Assembly (NCBI GenBank): GCA_049323835.1
Contig: JBMOOJ010000056.1
Span: 62,001 to 126,000 of the forward strand
From: SG-bin9 sp049323835
GTDB taxonomy: Bacteria > Pseudomonadota > Alphaproteobacteria > Rhizobiales > Xanthobacteraceae
Length of the DNA: 64,000 bases
Direction: 5' to 3'
Part shown: positions 1-8,472 of the stretch, one piece after another
Layout: every line of letters starts with the position of its first letter
Position numbering within the stretch: position 1 is the first letter of the stretch
Program-made: the position numbers and the translations under genes
Notes under the pieces: generated by a model
Database searches by the model: none
Told to the model about the DNA's origin: nothing
The model's input: only the letters and a program-made list of their open reading frames with translations

Positions 1-455
1 ATCGTGCCGTTGACGGCGATATCTTCCTCGTCGCCGGTGATGAGGAAGGAGATGGAGCCTTTGCCATCTGCACGCGGCTTGCCGCCGTTCGCCGCGAGGT
101 AGGCGAGCGTCGCGGCCACCGCCGCGCCGATGCCGCCCTTCATGTCGACGGCGCCACGCCCGTACAGGAAGCCGTCCTTAACGTCGCCGGAGAACGGGCC
201 ATGCGTCCACGCCGCTTCATCGCCGGCCGGAACGACGTCGGTGTGACCGGCGAAGCAGATATGCGGCGCGGACGTGCCGATGCGTGCGTAGAGATTGTCG
301 ATGTCGGCGGTGCCGGGCTCCGAGAACGTCACGCGGTGCACGTCGAAGCCGGCGGCCTTGAGCAACGCCTCCAGCACGCCGAGCGCGCCGGCGTCGGCAG
401 GCGTGACGGACGGGCAGCGGATGAGATCGCGGGTGATCGTGAGAGCGTCTGTCAT
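1..455 (-). CDS. dapE: Succinyl-diaminopimelate desuccinylase, 3' part outside window
   Basis: Zinc-dependent cytoplasmic hydrolase of the lysine/diaminopimelate pathway; it removes succinate from N-succinyl-LL-diaminopimelate. Reading down from the ATG at 455, 151 codons are visible before the left edge. The M20 metallopeptidase hallmarks are present: FAGHTDVVPAGD with metal ligand His71, GAVDMKGG with Asp104, and TGDEED with the Glu143-Glu144 pair that supplies the catalytic base and a metal ligand. The dimerisation domain and C-terminus lie off the window. The start codon directly abuts the stop of the DUF805 gene, and dapD lies just upstream on the same strand, so the three are probably co-transcribed. 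Confidence 0.93.
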   Translation of the reverse strand, partial: MTDALTITRDLIRCPSVTPADAGALGVLEALLKAAGFDVHRVTFSEPGTADIDNLYARIGTSAPHICFAGHTDVVPAGDEAAWTHGPFSGDVKDGFLYGRGAVDMKGGIGAAVAATLAYLAANGGKPRADGKGSISFLITGDEEDIAVNGT

Positions 456-914
456 TTAGGAAGCGGGACCATACCGGTTGTCGCCCGTCGTGCCGGGCAG
501 GAACGCGAGTGAAAGCAGTCCCCACAGGAAAAGGCCAATGGCGTTGATTTGCAAGAGCAGCACCATCGCTTCGGCGTCGCGTTGCCCCGTGCCGGTGTTG
601 GGGAACAGGCGATAGGCGTGAAACGAGGCGGTGAACAGAACGACCGGCAGCGGGCCGAACAGCAAGAACCACCAGCCGCTCTTGTCGCGGTCGTGCAGCC
701 GCCCCGCCATCAGCACGGCCATCACGAAGACGAACGTCGCGACGGCAACGGCGAACCATAGCGCGTCGTTGCCGCGGCCGCCTGTGGTGCTGAAGTAAGG
801 CGCAGCGGTCGTGAGGATGGCGATGCCGAGTACGAGCAGCGCGCCGAGGCCAATGCAGTAGCCGCGCCGGTTCAGCCGCCCTTGAAAGCGAAGGAGACCG
901 GCGAGGCTGCTCAA
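456..914 (-). CDS. DUF805 family inner-membrane protein
   Basis: A 152-residue protein with four hydrophobic segments (about residues 18-40, 50-70, 82-100 and 120-140). The N-terminal amphipathic stretch LLRFQGRLNRRGYC and the internal GRLHDRDKSGWW motif are characteristic of the DUF805 (YhaH/YhaI) family, whose function is unknown. The apparent start is TTG at 914, only four bases after the dapD stop, and the stop at 456 touches the dapE start, so translation is probably coupled. Its place between dapD and dapE looks like a passenger gene rather than a lysine-pathway enzyme. Confidence 0.75.
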   Translation of the reverse strand: MSSLAGLLRFQGRLNRRGYCIGLGALLVLGIAILTTAAPYFSTTGGRGNDALWFAVAVATFVFVMAVLMAGRLHDRDKSGWWFLLFGPLPVVLFTASFHAYRLFPNTGTGQRDAEAMVLLLQINAIGLFLWGLLSLAFLPGTTGDNRYGPAS

Positions 915-918
915 GGTA

Positions 919-1764
919 TCAATCCCGCAGCAATTCGTTGATGCTGGTCTTGGCGCGGGTGCGCTCGTCGACGCGCTTCACGATCACGGCGCAGGCGGTC
1001 GAGGGGCCTTGCGAACCATCCGGCAGCGGCTTGCCGGGCAGCGCGCCCGGAACGACGACCGAATATTCCGGCACTTCGCCGACGAAGGTTTCGCCCGTCG
1101 CGCGATCGACGATCTTGGTCGATGCGCCGAGGAACACGCCCATCGCCAGCACCGCGCCCTTGCGCACGATGACGCCCTCGGCGACTTCCGAACGCGCGCC
1201 GATGAAGCAATCGTCCTCGACGATCACGGGCTCGGCCTGCAGCGGCTCGAGCACGCCGCCGATGCCGACACCGCCCGAGATGTGCACGCGCTTGCCGATC
1301 TGCGCGCAGGAGCCGACCGTCGACCAGGTGTCGATCATGGTTGCTTCATCGACGTAGGCGCCGAGGTTCACGAACGACGGCATCAGCACCACGTTCTTGG
1401 CGATGAAGGCCGAGCGGCGGACGATCGAGCCCGGCACGGCGCGGAAGCCGGCGGCGCGGAAACGGTTCTCGCCCCAGCCTTCGAACTTCGACGGCACCTT
1501 GTCCCACCAGCTGGCAGCGCCGGGGCCGCCGGGAATCGGGCTCATGTCGTTGAGGCGGAACGACAGCAACACGGCCTTCTTCAGCCACTGGTTCACCTTC
1601 CACTTGCCGCTCGCCTCGCGTTCGGCGACGCGGGCCTCGCCCTTGTCCAGCAACTCAAGCGCCTGATCGACGGCTTCGCGCGCCTCGCCCTTGGTCGAAG
1701 CGTTGATGGTGTCGCGTGCGTCGAAGGCTGAGTTGACGGTGGTTTCGAGGGAGGCGAGGGACAT
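919..1764 (-). CDS. dapD: 2,3,4,5-tetrahydropyridine-2,6-dicarboxylate N-succinyltransferase
   Basis: Catalyses succinyl-CoA-dependent acylation of tetrahydrodipicolinate, the step committing the pathway to the succinylated branch that ends at dapE next door. The 281-residue length is normal. An N-terminal helical region (about 1-95) contains DKGEARVAEREASGKW and is followed by the left-handed beta-helix with hexapeptide repeats (about 110-240), including EATMIDTWSTVGSCAQIG and HISGGVGIGGVLEPLQ. The ATG at 1764 is preceded by AGGAAA. First gene of a probable dapD-DUF805-dapE unit. Confidence 0.95.
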   Translation of the reverse strand: MSLASLETTVNSAFDARDTINASTKGEAREAVDQALELLDKGEARVAEREASGKWKVNQWLKKAVLLSFRLNDMSPIPGGPGAASWWDKVPSKFEGWGENRFRAAGFRAVPGSIVRRSAFIAKNVVLMPSFVNLGAYVDEATMIDTWSTVGSCAQIGKRVHISGGVGIGGVLEPLQAEPVIVEDDCFIGARSEVAEGVIVRKGAVLAMGVFLGASTKIVDRATGETFVGEVPEYSVVVPGALPGKPLPDGSQGPSTACAVIVKRVDERTRAKTSINELLRD

Positions 1765-1860
1765 CTGATTTTCCTGGGATTTTTGACAGCAGGCGGCGAA
1801 TTTTGCGCGGCTTTTGTCGGAATTTGAGGGGGGAGAGTCAAGCGCGCGGCGTGGGAAAGC

Positions 1861-2553
1861 TCACGTCCGGAGTGCGGCGAGAAACCCCGCCAGATCGTCA
1901 GTGACCCAGTCCACATGGGCGGCGTCGCGGCCCTCCAGTTCCCACGCCTCGCGGACCACGTCCCTGGTGCCGTCGGGCACCACCAGCACGGTGGTCATGC
2001 CGAGATCGTGCGGCACCGTGAGGTTGCGCGCGAGGTCTTCGAACATCGCGGCCTTCGACGGATCGACGCCGTGCATGTCGAGGAAGCGCTGGTAGGTCTG
2101 CAGCGCCGGCTTCGGTTCGAGGTCGGCGGCGATGATGTCGAACACGGCCTCGAAGCGATCGTGGATTTGCAGCCGCTCCAGCACCTTGGAGGCGTGCGCG
2201 ACCGTGCCGTTGGTCAGGATCAGCTTGCGGCCGGGCAATGCCTCGATCGCCGCACCCAGCGCGGGATTGGGCTCGAGCGGCGAGTGGTCGATCTGATGCA
2301 CGTAGTCGAGATACTCGTCGGCGCTGATGTTGTGCTTCGTCATCATACCGCGCATCGTCGTGCCGTAGTCGCGGTAATATTCCTTCTGGATCTTGAAGGC
2401 CTCTTCCGGCGTGATGCCGAAATAGCGCGACACGTATTCGCGAATGCGCACGTCCACCTGCTGCCACAGGTTGACGTGATGCGGATAGAGCGTGTTGTCG
2501 AGATCGAACACCCACGTCTCGATGTGGGCGAAGGTGCGTTGAGGCTTTTCCAT
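1861..2553 (-). CDS. HAD-superfamily hydrolase, pyrimidine 5'-nucleotidase type
   Basis: A 230-residue haloacid dehalogenase-fold phosphatase. Motif I is FDLDNTLY with nucleophile Asp17 and acid/base Asp19; motif II is ILTNGT; motif IV is MFEDLARNL. The all-helical cap inserted between motifs I and II (about 25-100) and the overall length match the SDT1/pyrimidine 5'-nucleotidase subgroup, which dephosphorylates nucleoside monophosphates. The true substrate cannot be read from sequence. It lies about 100 bases upstream of dapD on the same strand; in related genomes this gene commonly sits in this neighbourhood (recollection). Confidence 0.85.
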   Translation of the reverse strand: MEKPQRTFAHIETWVFDLDNTLYPHHVNLWQQVDVRIREYVSRYFGITPEEAFKIQKEYYRDYGTTMRGMMTKHNISADEYLDYVHQIDHSPLEPNPALGAAIEALPGRKLILTNGTVAHASKVLERLQIHDRFEAVFDIIAADLEPKPALQTYQRFLDMHGVDPSKAAMFEDLARNLTVPHDLGMTTVLVVPDGTRDVVREAWELEGRDAAHVDWVTDDLAGFLAALRT

Positions 2554-2608
2554 TCCGTATCTTTTTGCTGCTTGCCCCTCACCCGACCCCTCGCGTCGCT
2601 CGTGATCA

Positions 2609-2634
2609 CCCTCTCCCCGCGTGCGGGGAGAGGG
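2609..2634. repeat. Short dispersed palindrome (REP-like), copy 1
   Basis: A 12-base arm of CCCTCTCCCCGC and its complement surround a GT centre. It lies in the 2554-2671 gap inside a longer repeat-like stretch (about 2574-2664). A second copy of the same core palindrome occurs at 50060-50083, which shows that it is dispersed. Both copies are intergenic. It could form a strong RNA hairpin but has no T-run typical of an intrinsic terminator. Confidence 0.75.
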
Positions 2635-2671
2635 AAGAGCAGCGCTGCGAAGGGTGAAGGGCTGTTGTTGG

Positions 2672-3667
2672 CTAAGGCATCGTCAGCCGGATTGTCTTGT
2701 TGGGGGCGTTCAGGTCGATGGCGGCGAAGCCGGTGGGCGCCAGGCCGCGGGCGTTGCAACTATCCTGTTCGGTGAACTCGAACTTGGTGTCGCGGGTGCA
2801 GAGCACGGTGGTCCCGCCCCAGTTCAGTGATTTGCCGTTGGCGAGCTTGATGGCGCGGCCGTCGCCATCGACTGCCTCTGCGAACGTGAAGACGCGCTTC
2901 GGCTGCCCGGTGACATCCGGCGTCAGACACTTTTTCGGTTCGATGCGATACCAGCCGCGGCTGGTCACGGCCCGGCCGTCGTCGGTGGCGATCGCCGCCA
3001 TCACCGGATGCGAGGTCTCGTTGCACCAGGCGATGCTCGATCCGCCCGGCGTCTGCACGGCCTTGATCATGGTGTCGAAAAAGTTCGGCGCGTTGACGAT
3101 GTCAGCGCCGAGACTGCGGCTCTTCAGGAAGTTCGCGAGCGCGGCCTGCGTTTTCGGTCCATCGACGCCGTCGATCGGCGCGGCATCGAGGCCGGCGATC
3201 ACCAGCAGGCGCTGGATCGCCGCGAGCTTCGCCTGCTCGTCGTCGTACTCGCTGTCCTCGGCGAGATAGGCGACGAGGTGGCCATCGGCCGCGGCAGTCG
3301 GTTTGATCTCGGTGAACGGCGCCGGCGTCTGTCCGCTGCGGCACTGGCGCGCGGCGGCGATGGTGAAGTTCTCGGGGGAGATGCAGAGATTGTGCTGGCC
3401 GTTCTGTTGCAGCGGCGTCGATCCGTACACCGGCAGTGCGCGGGCATGCAGCATCAGGCGATCGGCGGTCAGCGTGCCCTGAACCACGACGCGGCATTGC
3501 GCGGGATCGATTTTGAACCAGCCGCGCGTCGCCGTGCTGCTGCCGCTGTCGATGCCGAGCGCGGCTTCGACGACGTAGCTCATGCGATTGCAGAGTTTGA
3601 GATCGGCGCGGGCTTCACCAATCGCTGCCAGAAAGAAAGTCAACGCAAGCAAAAGACCGCGCGTCAA
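2672..3667 (-). CDS. Secreted protein with two DUF1036-like domains
   Basis: From a TTG start at 3667 the protein has 331 residues and opens with a clean signal peptide (MTRGLLLALTFFLAAIGEA, cleavage after ARA). Two similar cysteine-containing modules follow: one begins LKLCNRMSYVVEAALG, the other AWCNETSHPVMAAIAT. Each contains a RGW(F/Y)(K/R)I(D/E)P..C motif, the mark of DUF1036. Between them the stretch VIAGLDAAPIDGVDGPKTQ resembles a peptidoglycan-binding helical repeat. An upstream in-frame ATG at 3784 exists, but that extension translates an intergenic palindromic repeat and runs into argB, so I reject it. Function unknown; export to the periplasm is inferred. Confidence 0.72.
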   Translation of the reverse strand: MTRGLLLALTFFLAAIGEARADLKLCNRMSYVVEAALGIDSGSSTATRGWFKIDPAQCRVVVQGTLTADRLMLHARALPVYGSTPLQQNGQHNLCISPENFTIAAARQCRSGQTPAPFTEIKPTAAADGHLVAYLAEDSEYDDEQAKLAAIQRLLVIAGLDAAPIDGVDGPKTQAALANFLKSRSLGADIVNAPNFFDTMIKAVQTPGGSSIAWCNETSHPVMAAIATDDGRAVTSRGWYRIEPKKCLTPDVTGQPKRVFTFAEAVDGDGRAIKLANGKSLNWGGTTVLCTRDTKFEFTEQDSCNARGLAPTGFAAIDLNAPNKTIRLTMP

Positions 3668-3679
3668 ACCACTGCCGTC

Positions 3680-3758
3680 ATGCCCGGCCTCGTGCCGGGC
3701 ATCCACGTCTTTCTTGCTGTTGAAGTAAGGCGTGGATGGCCGGGACAAGCCCGGCCAT
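3680..3758. repeat. Dispersed Nitrobacteraceae-type palindromic repeat
   Basis: Two 23-base palindromic units lie back to back: 3680-3702 (ATGCCCGG...CCGGGCAT) and 3736-3758 (ATGGCCGG...CCGGCCAT), joined by a linker containing CCACGTCTTTCTTG. Related units occur at 44149-44277. Elements like this are scattered in many copies through Bradyrhizobium-type genomes (recollection) and are often mis-annotated as protein N-termini; here it would add 39 spurious residues to the DUF1036 protein. Confidence 0.8.
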
Positions 3759-3780
3759 GACGAGGTCATGGCGTAAAACC

Positions 3781-4677
3781 TCACTTGTGGATCAGCGTAC
3801 CCGTGCCCTGGTCGGTGAAGAGTTCGAGCAGCACCGCATGCGGTGTCTTGCCATCGATGATGACCACACCTTCGACGCCCGCTTCAAGCGAATAGATACA
3901 GGTTTCCACCTTCGGAATCATGCCGCCGGAAATCGTGCCGTCGGCGATCAGCCGCCGCGCGTCCTTGATCGAGATTTCCGGGATAAGCTTCTTCGACTTG
4001 TCGAGCACACCCGGCACATCGGTCAGCAGCAGGAGGCGTTTCGCCTTCAGCGCGCCGGCGACCGCACCGGCGAAGGTGTCGGCGTTGACGTTGAACGTCT
4101 GGCCGGTGGCGGAGGTGGCGAGCGGCGCCAGCACCGGGATCAACTCGTGGCCGATAAGCTGGTTGAGCAGCGTGAGGTCGACCTTCTCGGGCTCGCCGAC
4201 GAAGCCGAGATCGACGACCTTCTCGATGTTCGAGTCCGGATCGACCATGGTGCGATTGGCCTTCGAGGCCAGCACCATGTTGCCGTCCTTGCCGCAGAGG
4301 CCGACGGCCTTGCCGCCTGCTTCGTTGATGTAGCCGACGAGCTGCTTGTTGATCGATCCGGCGAGAACCATCTCGACGATCTCGATGGTCGCGGCGTCGG
4401 TGATGCGTAACCCTTGCGAGAATTCGGACTTGATGCCGAGGCGTTGCAGCATGCTCGCGATCTGCGGGCCGCCGCCGTGCACCACCACCGGATTGATCGC
4501 GGTCTGCTCCATCAGCACGATGTCGCGGGCGAACTGCCGCGCCACGTCCTCGGAGCCCATGGCGTGGCCGCCGTACTTGATGACGATGGTTTCCTCGTCA
4601 TAGCGCTGCATGTGCGGCAGCGCCTCGGACAGGATGCGGGCCTGATCCACTGGGCTGATATTGTTCGCGTCGGCCAT
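3781..4677 (-). CDS. argB: Acetylglutamate kinase
   Basis: Phosphorylates N-acetyl-L-glutamate with ATP, the second step of arginine biosynthesis, in the cytoplasm. The 298-residue protein shows the amino-acid kinase fold motifs: KYGGHAMG near residue 35 (phosphate-binding lysine), VVHGGGPQI near 65, LCGKDGNMV near 148, NVNADTFAGAVAGAL near 195 and GGMIPKVETC near 250. The longer N-terminus with PHMQRYDEETIVIKYGG is typical of the arginine-sensitive hexameric class, so feedback inhibition by arginine is likely (family inference). The ATG at 4677 is the only start giving a complete N-lobe. Confidence 0.96.
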   Translation of the reverse strand: MADANNISPVDQARILSEALPHMQRYDEETIVIKYGGHAMGSEDVARQFARDIVLMEQTAINPVVVHGGGPQIASMLQRLGIKSEFSQGLRITDAATIEIVEMVLAGSINKQLVGYINEAGGKAVGLCGKDGNMVLASKANRTMVDPDSNIEKVVDLGFVGEPEKVDLTLLNQLIGHELIPVLAPLATSATGQTFNVNADTFAGAVAGALKAKRLLLLTDVPGVLDKSKKLIPEISIKDARRLIADGTISGGMIPKVETCIYSLEAGVEGVVIIDGKTPHAVLLELFTDQGTGTLIHK

Positions 4678-4757
4678 GATTGTCTTTCGTTAGGTCGCGG
4701 GGCGAGGGGTTCTTAGAGCATTTTCCGGCGAAGTGGAAACGGCTTCATGACGCCGGT

Positions 4758-5144
4758 TTAAGAGGCTTTGCGGGCTGGCCAGATGGCCGCCAGCGCCAGC
4801 ATCAGCCAGGCGACGATCAGGAGCGTACCGCCGGTGGGTGCGGCCATCGTGAACAGGGCGCGGTTGGAATAGTGACGCATGCCGAGATCGCCCGAAAACA
4901 GGGCGGTTCCCAGAGTGAAGGCGAAGACGGCGGCAACGCCGAGCCGGTTGAGGATGCCCCGGTCCACGAGCGCACTCGCGCCCAGCACGGCGCAGGCATG
5001 AAACAGCAGCATCGTCGAGGCGGGGCCGAGCCGCTCCGCGCCGCCCGCGTGGGCGGCTGCTGCGGCCAGCGCCATGCCAGCCGCGCCCATCAGCCCGGCG
5101 AGGCATACCGCGATTCGCATCCAGGGTTTACGCTCGTTGTTCAT
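4758..5144 (-). CDS. DUF423 (YgdD-like) inner-membrane protein
   Basis: A 128-residue protein with four predicted transmembrane segments and the family features GMALAAAAAHAG near the N-terminus, LFHACAVLG in helix two, FTLGTALFSGDLGMRHY in helix three and APTGGTLLIVAWL in helix four. DUF423 proteins are small membrane proteins of unknown role. I chose the ATG at 5144 because GGAG lies nine bases upstream; an ATG at 5159 would add five residues. It is transcribed away from the divergent acetyltransferase gene at 5212. Confidence 0.82.
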   Translation of the reverse strand: MNNERKPWMRIAVCLAGLMGAAGMALAAAAAHAGGAERLGPASTMLLFHACAVLGASALVDRGILNRLGVAAVFAFTLGTALFSGDLGMRHYSNRALFTMAAPTGGTLLIVAWLMLALAAIWPARKAS

Positions 5145-5211
5145 CGTGTGCTGCTCCATCCGGACGGGCCCGTGTTTCCCATGCCGCGCCGAGTCAGCTA
5201 TCACATGAATC

Positions 5212-5811
5212 ATGTGTGAGGCGGATAAATCCGTGCAGATCGGGGGCGGCCGCGTCATTCGTGCCGCGCAGCCCCGCGATATCGGGCAGATCAGGGCCTG
5301 CATCTGCGAGGCGATTGATACCTCGCCGTTCTACAACGCCGATTTCAAGACGTTCGAGAAAGCCCGTTTGAACGCGAATTTCCTGCGCGCATTGATCGCG
5401 GCCGATCCATGGTTCGTTCCGATCGTGATGTTCAAGGGAGAGTTCGCGGGCTTCGTCCTGACAGTTCCGGATTGCGGCGTGCTGTGGGCGAGCTGGATCT
5501 ACATCCATCCGCGCTTCCGCCAGACCGCGATCGCGGTGGCTGCGGTGGGCTTTCTCGTCCGCCGGTGGGACAATAACCGCTTTCACAAGACGATCGCGCT
5601 GGTGCGGCCCGAGAATACCGCCGCCGAAGCGGTCAACGCGCGTTTCGGTTTCAAGCGCGTAGCGGTGCTGCCGAACCACATCTTCGGGCAGGACTACATC
5701 CTGATGGAACGGCCGTTCAACCGGACGGTCGACGTCTACGATCCGCCGCTCGATACCGGACGGCTGACCATGCTGCGGCTGAAACTGCTTCAGGCGCTGG
5801 GTCTTGGATAG
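5212..5811 (+). CDS. GNAT-family N-acetyltransferase
   Basis: A 199-residue protein with a GNAT acetyl-CoA fold. It starts with IRAAQPRDIGQIRACICEAI (strand 1/helix 1), has a central IYIHPRFRQTAIAVAAVG segment corresponding to the acetyl-CoA-binding turn, and LVRPENTAAEAVNARFGFKRV, the late Asn-helix-phenylalanine pattern of the family. The acceptor is unknown. It converges on the flippase gene with only six bases between stops, so it may modify a surface glycan or its precursor. The start is uncertain: a GTG at 5233 has a better-placed GAGG. Confidence 0.7.
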   Translation: MCEADKSVQIGGGRVIRAAQPRDIGQIRACICEAIDTSPFYNADFKTFEKARLNANFLRALIAADPWFVPIVMFKGEFAGFVLTVPDCGVLWASWIYIHPRFRQTAIAVAAVGFLVRRWDNNRFHKTIALVRPENTAAEAVNARFGFKRVAVLPNHIFGQDYILMERPFNRTVDVYDPPLDTGRLTMLRLKLLQALGLG

Positions 5812-5817
5812 GCCGCG

Positions 5818-7128
5818 TTACTGAAGGCGCGGTTTGCCGAACAGCTCGCGCAGCTTCGGCCACACGGAAACATCGACCGAGGTGTGCCTCCATGCGGTGA
5901 GCCACTGCGCGGCGGACCAGACAGTCATCGCGATCGTCGCCGCGGTCGCCGCGCCGGTGAGGCCGAGTTCCGGAACCAGCCAGATATTGCAGAGCACGAG
6001 CGTCAGCAATCCCAGCGCGACGGCGGGCAGGCTCGCGTAGGGACGATCGTGCAGCGACAGAACGAGTGCGGCCGGTCCCGCGGCCGAGCGTGCGACAAGG
6101 CCCAGGCACAGGATCGCGAGCGGCAGCGCGCCTTTTGCGAAGGCAGGTCCGAACAGCGCAAGCAGCGGACCCGACTGGATCATCGCACCGGCCGCAAGGA
6201 TAGCGAGCGCCGTCGCCATGAGATTGGCTTCGGCGAGCTTGCCATGGAAATGCGCATCGCCGTGCTGGCGGCGCGTTTCGAATGCATCCGGCATCGTCAC
6301 GGCGTGGATGGCGGCGACACCGAAAGCGATCAGCGAGAAGACGCGCGTACAGACGCCGAAGACGGCGAGATCTTCGGTGCTCATCATGTGCGCGAGCAGC
6401 ACGAGATCAATGTCGAAGAAGAAGTCGGTCGCGAGCGCAAGGATTGTCCATGGCAAGGCCAGCGTCCACCAACGGCGCTGTTCGCGGTGGCGGTCGTTGT
6501 CGCCATGCGGCAACTGTCGAAGGCTGACGAGCAGCAGGCGTGCGTGCACGAATGCCATGACCATGCACACGAGCGCGGCGCCGTTGAGCAGCACGGCCAG
6601 ACGGGCGCCGGTTTGCGCAGCGAAGAAAGCAACAGCGAATGCGGCAACGATGCCGATCGGCCGCAGCAGCGTGTCGGCGGCGAAGCCTGCGATCGGCCGC
6701 TTCAGGCCGGCCAGCAACGCGCCGTTGACGAAGATCGCGGCGGTGGCGGCGGCAAGCAGGATCGCTGGCGTCAGAACTTGCGTGGCATAGCCAGGCAGGT
6801 GGTGACGCGCGAGCGTTGCAACAAAGAAAGCAAGCCCCGTTCCAATGCCGATGTGAATATAGGCGCGCAACGCGAAGTGCCGCAGCGAAGCGCCGTCGCC
6901 ATGCGCGCTGTATTCGGAAGCGAAGTAATTGCCGATCACCTGGAAGCCGAGCGGCAGGATCACCGCGATCAGGTTCACGCAGGCGATGATCAGAATGTAC
7001 TGGCCGAGCAGCTCGGCGCCCCAGAGCCGCGCCATGGCGGCCTGCATTCCGAAAATCAGCACGGCGCCGGCGAGCCGCATGCCGAGCAGGGCAGCGGACC
7101 GCGTCGCAAGCCGCGCCACGAACGACAT
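5818..7128 (-). CDS. Wzx-type polysaccharide flippase (MOP superfamily)
   Basis: A 436-residue polytopic membrane protein with roughly 12-14 hydrophobic helices. It has the N-terminal pattern TRSAALLGMRLAGAVLIFGMQ...ARLWGAELLGQYILI found in lipid-linked oligosaccharide flippases, which move undecaprenyl-linked repeat units across the inner membrane. Its ATG overlaps the stop of the upstream FemAB-like gene (ATGA), so the pair is translationally coupled. No glycosyltransferases are present in the window, which leaves the glycan unidentified. Confidence 0.8.
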   Translation of the reverse strand: MSFVARLATRSAALLGMRLAGAVLIFGMQAAMARLWGAELLGQYILIIACVNLIAVILPLGFQVIGNYFASEYSAHGDGASLRHFALRAYIHIGIGTGLAFFVATLARHHLPGYATQVLTPAILLAAATAAIFVNGALLAGLKRPIAGFAADTLLRPIGIVAAFAVAFFAAQTGARLAVLLNGAALVCMVMAFVHARLLLVSLRQLPHGDNDRHREQRRWWTLALPWTILALATDFFFDIDLVLLAHMMSTEDLAVFGVCTRVFSLIAFGVAAIHAVTMPDAFETRRQHGDAHFHGKLAEANLMATALAILAAGAMIQSGPLLALFGPAFAKGALPLAILCLGLVARSAAGPAALVLSLHDRPYASLPAVALGLLTLVLCNIWLVPELGLTGAATAATIAMTVWSAAQWLTAWRHTSVDVSVWPKLRELFGKPRLQ

Positions 7129-8285
7129 CAGCTGTCTCCCGTCTCGCGGACCTGATCGGGACGCGCCAGGCCGCTCAGCTTCAGGCGAAGCCGGTGGCGG
7201 CCGTCGAGCACGAAGTCACGCGCGGCATATGCGATCTTGCCGATGGCGAGCGCGCGGCGGCTGGATGCATAATTCATCATGGGCGGCAGCGGCGAGATCG
7301 CGCCGGCATCGCCCACCATGCCCTTCTTGAATTGATGCAACCCAAGAAAGCCATCAGTGCCGCCGAGATCATACCAGCGCGCGGAGGTGTTTTGCTTCAG
7401 CCAGCGGATGATCTGCCAGTGCAGGAAGTAACCTGCGCGCAGCGGCAGCGCCTGTTCGTTGGTCGCACCGTAGAGATAGGTTGCCGTATCCCCGGCCTTG
7501 AAGATGACGGCGCCGGCGACGAGCTCGTCGCCCTTGCGCACGAAGAACAGCTCCGGCCGTAGCGCGCGCTCGGGCATCTCCATCAGCGACGGGAGCGTCT
7601 GAAATGCCGAATAGTCCGGAAACTTTTTGCGCGAGCTCATCGACTCATAGAGGCGCGTGAAATCGCCGATCGCGGCCTCCGGAGCGTGCTCGAAGGTAAG
7701 ACCTGCGCTTTCGGAGCGCTTCAGGTGGTAGCGCCACTTCTGTTCGAAGCTCGCGCGCTGCTCCGCGTCGGAGATTTGCAGGTTGACGAGGTAACGATTA
7801 GGAAACGGAACGTTCGATCCCTCCTGAAATCCCATGCCCTTCAGGATCGCGAATTCCTCGTTCTCCACCGTGGTTGCGGCGCGCGGGAGCACGGACAGCA
7901 TCAGGCCGCGCTGGTCCGCATACTCGTTCACGAGCGCTGCGATCATCCCGCGATAGACGTCGTTGCGATCCGGCCGCGCATTGCTCTTCAGTATCGGACC
8001 CCACTTGCTGATCGCGATGGAGCCGAGCCCGAGCGGCAGTTTCTGCACGCGCATCAGCGCGGCGCCGACCGTTTCACCGCCGATCTTGAAAACCATCGAT
8101 TCATGGTGGAGCGACGGCCAGCGAAGCCGGCCGAAGGTGTAGGTCTGCTCCTGACAGATGCCGTCGAATCCCGAAACGGCTGCTTCCCACATGGCGGTCG
8201 GCATGACGTGCAGCGCTGGCGAGACGCGCTCGCGCGGCGGCACGGATTGAACGAGGGCGTCTGATTGAATGGCGGTGTCGGTCAT
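7128..8285 (-). CDS. FemAB-like GNAT acyl/aminoacyl transferase
   Basis: About 385 residues, formed of two tandem GNAT-like halves as in the FemABX/CelD family. The C-terminal half carries the recognisable stretch LVAGAVIFKAGDTATYLYGATNE, then the later WYDLGGTDGFLGLHQFKKG. In Gram-positives such proteins add amino acids to lipid II; in proteobacteria, relatives occur in exopolysaccharide loci. Coupling to the flippase suggests transfer of an aminoacyl or acyl group to a lipid-linked sugar (inference). The ATG at 8285 is chosen over an in-frame GTG six bases upstream; neither has a clear ribosome site. Confidence 0.75.
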   Translation of the reverse strand: MTDTAIQSDALVQSVPPRERVSPALHVMPTAMWEAAVSGFDGICQEQTYTFGRLRWPSLHHESMVFKIGGETVGAALMRVQKLPLGLGSIAISKWGPILKSNARPDRNDVYRGMIAALVNEYADQRGLMLSVLPRAATTVENEEFAILKGMGFQEGSNVPFPNRYLVNLQISDAEQRASFEQKWRYHLKRSESAGLTFEHAPEAAIGDFTRLYESMSSRKKFPDYSAFQTLPSLMEMPERALRPELFFVRKGDELVAGAVIFKAGDTATYLYGATNEQALPLRAGYFLHWQIIRWLKQNTSARWYDLGGTDGFLGLHQFKKGMVGDAGAISPLPPMMNYASSRRALAIGKIAYAARDFVLDGRHRLRLKLSGLARPDQVRETGDS

Positions 8286-8472
8286 GTCCACGGCACGTCG
8301 GCACAGAGTCTTTTTCGTTGCGACGATTATACCGGCGTGGACTGGCGGGCCGCACCACGTAACCGCAAACGTCGTTACCGCTGCTGATAACAGTCTATGG
8401 TTAAGGTGGAGTGCGGCGAAGCGCGCAGTTTGACTGGAATCGCGCTGTTTATGCGCAACAAGCGGAGGCAGA

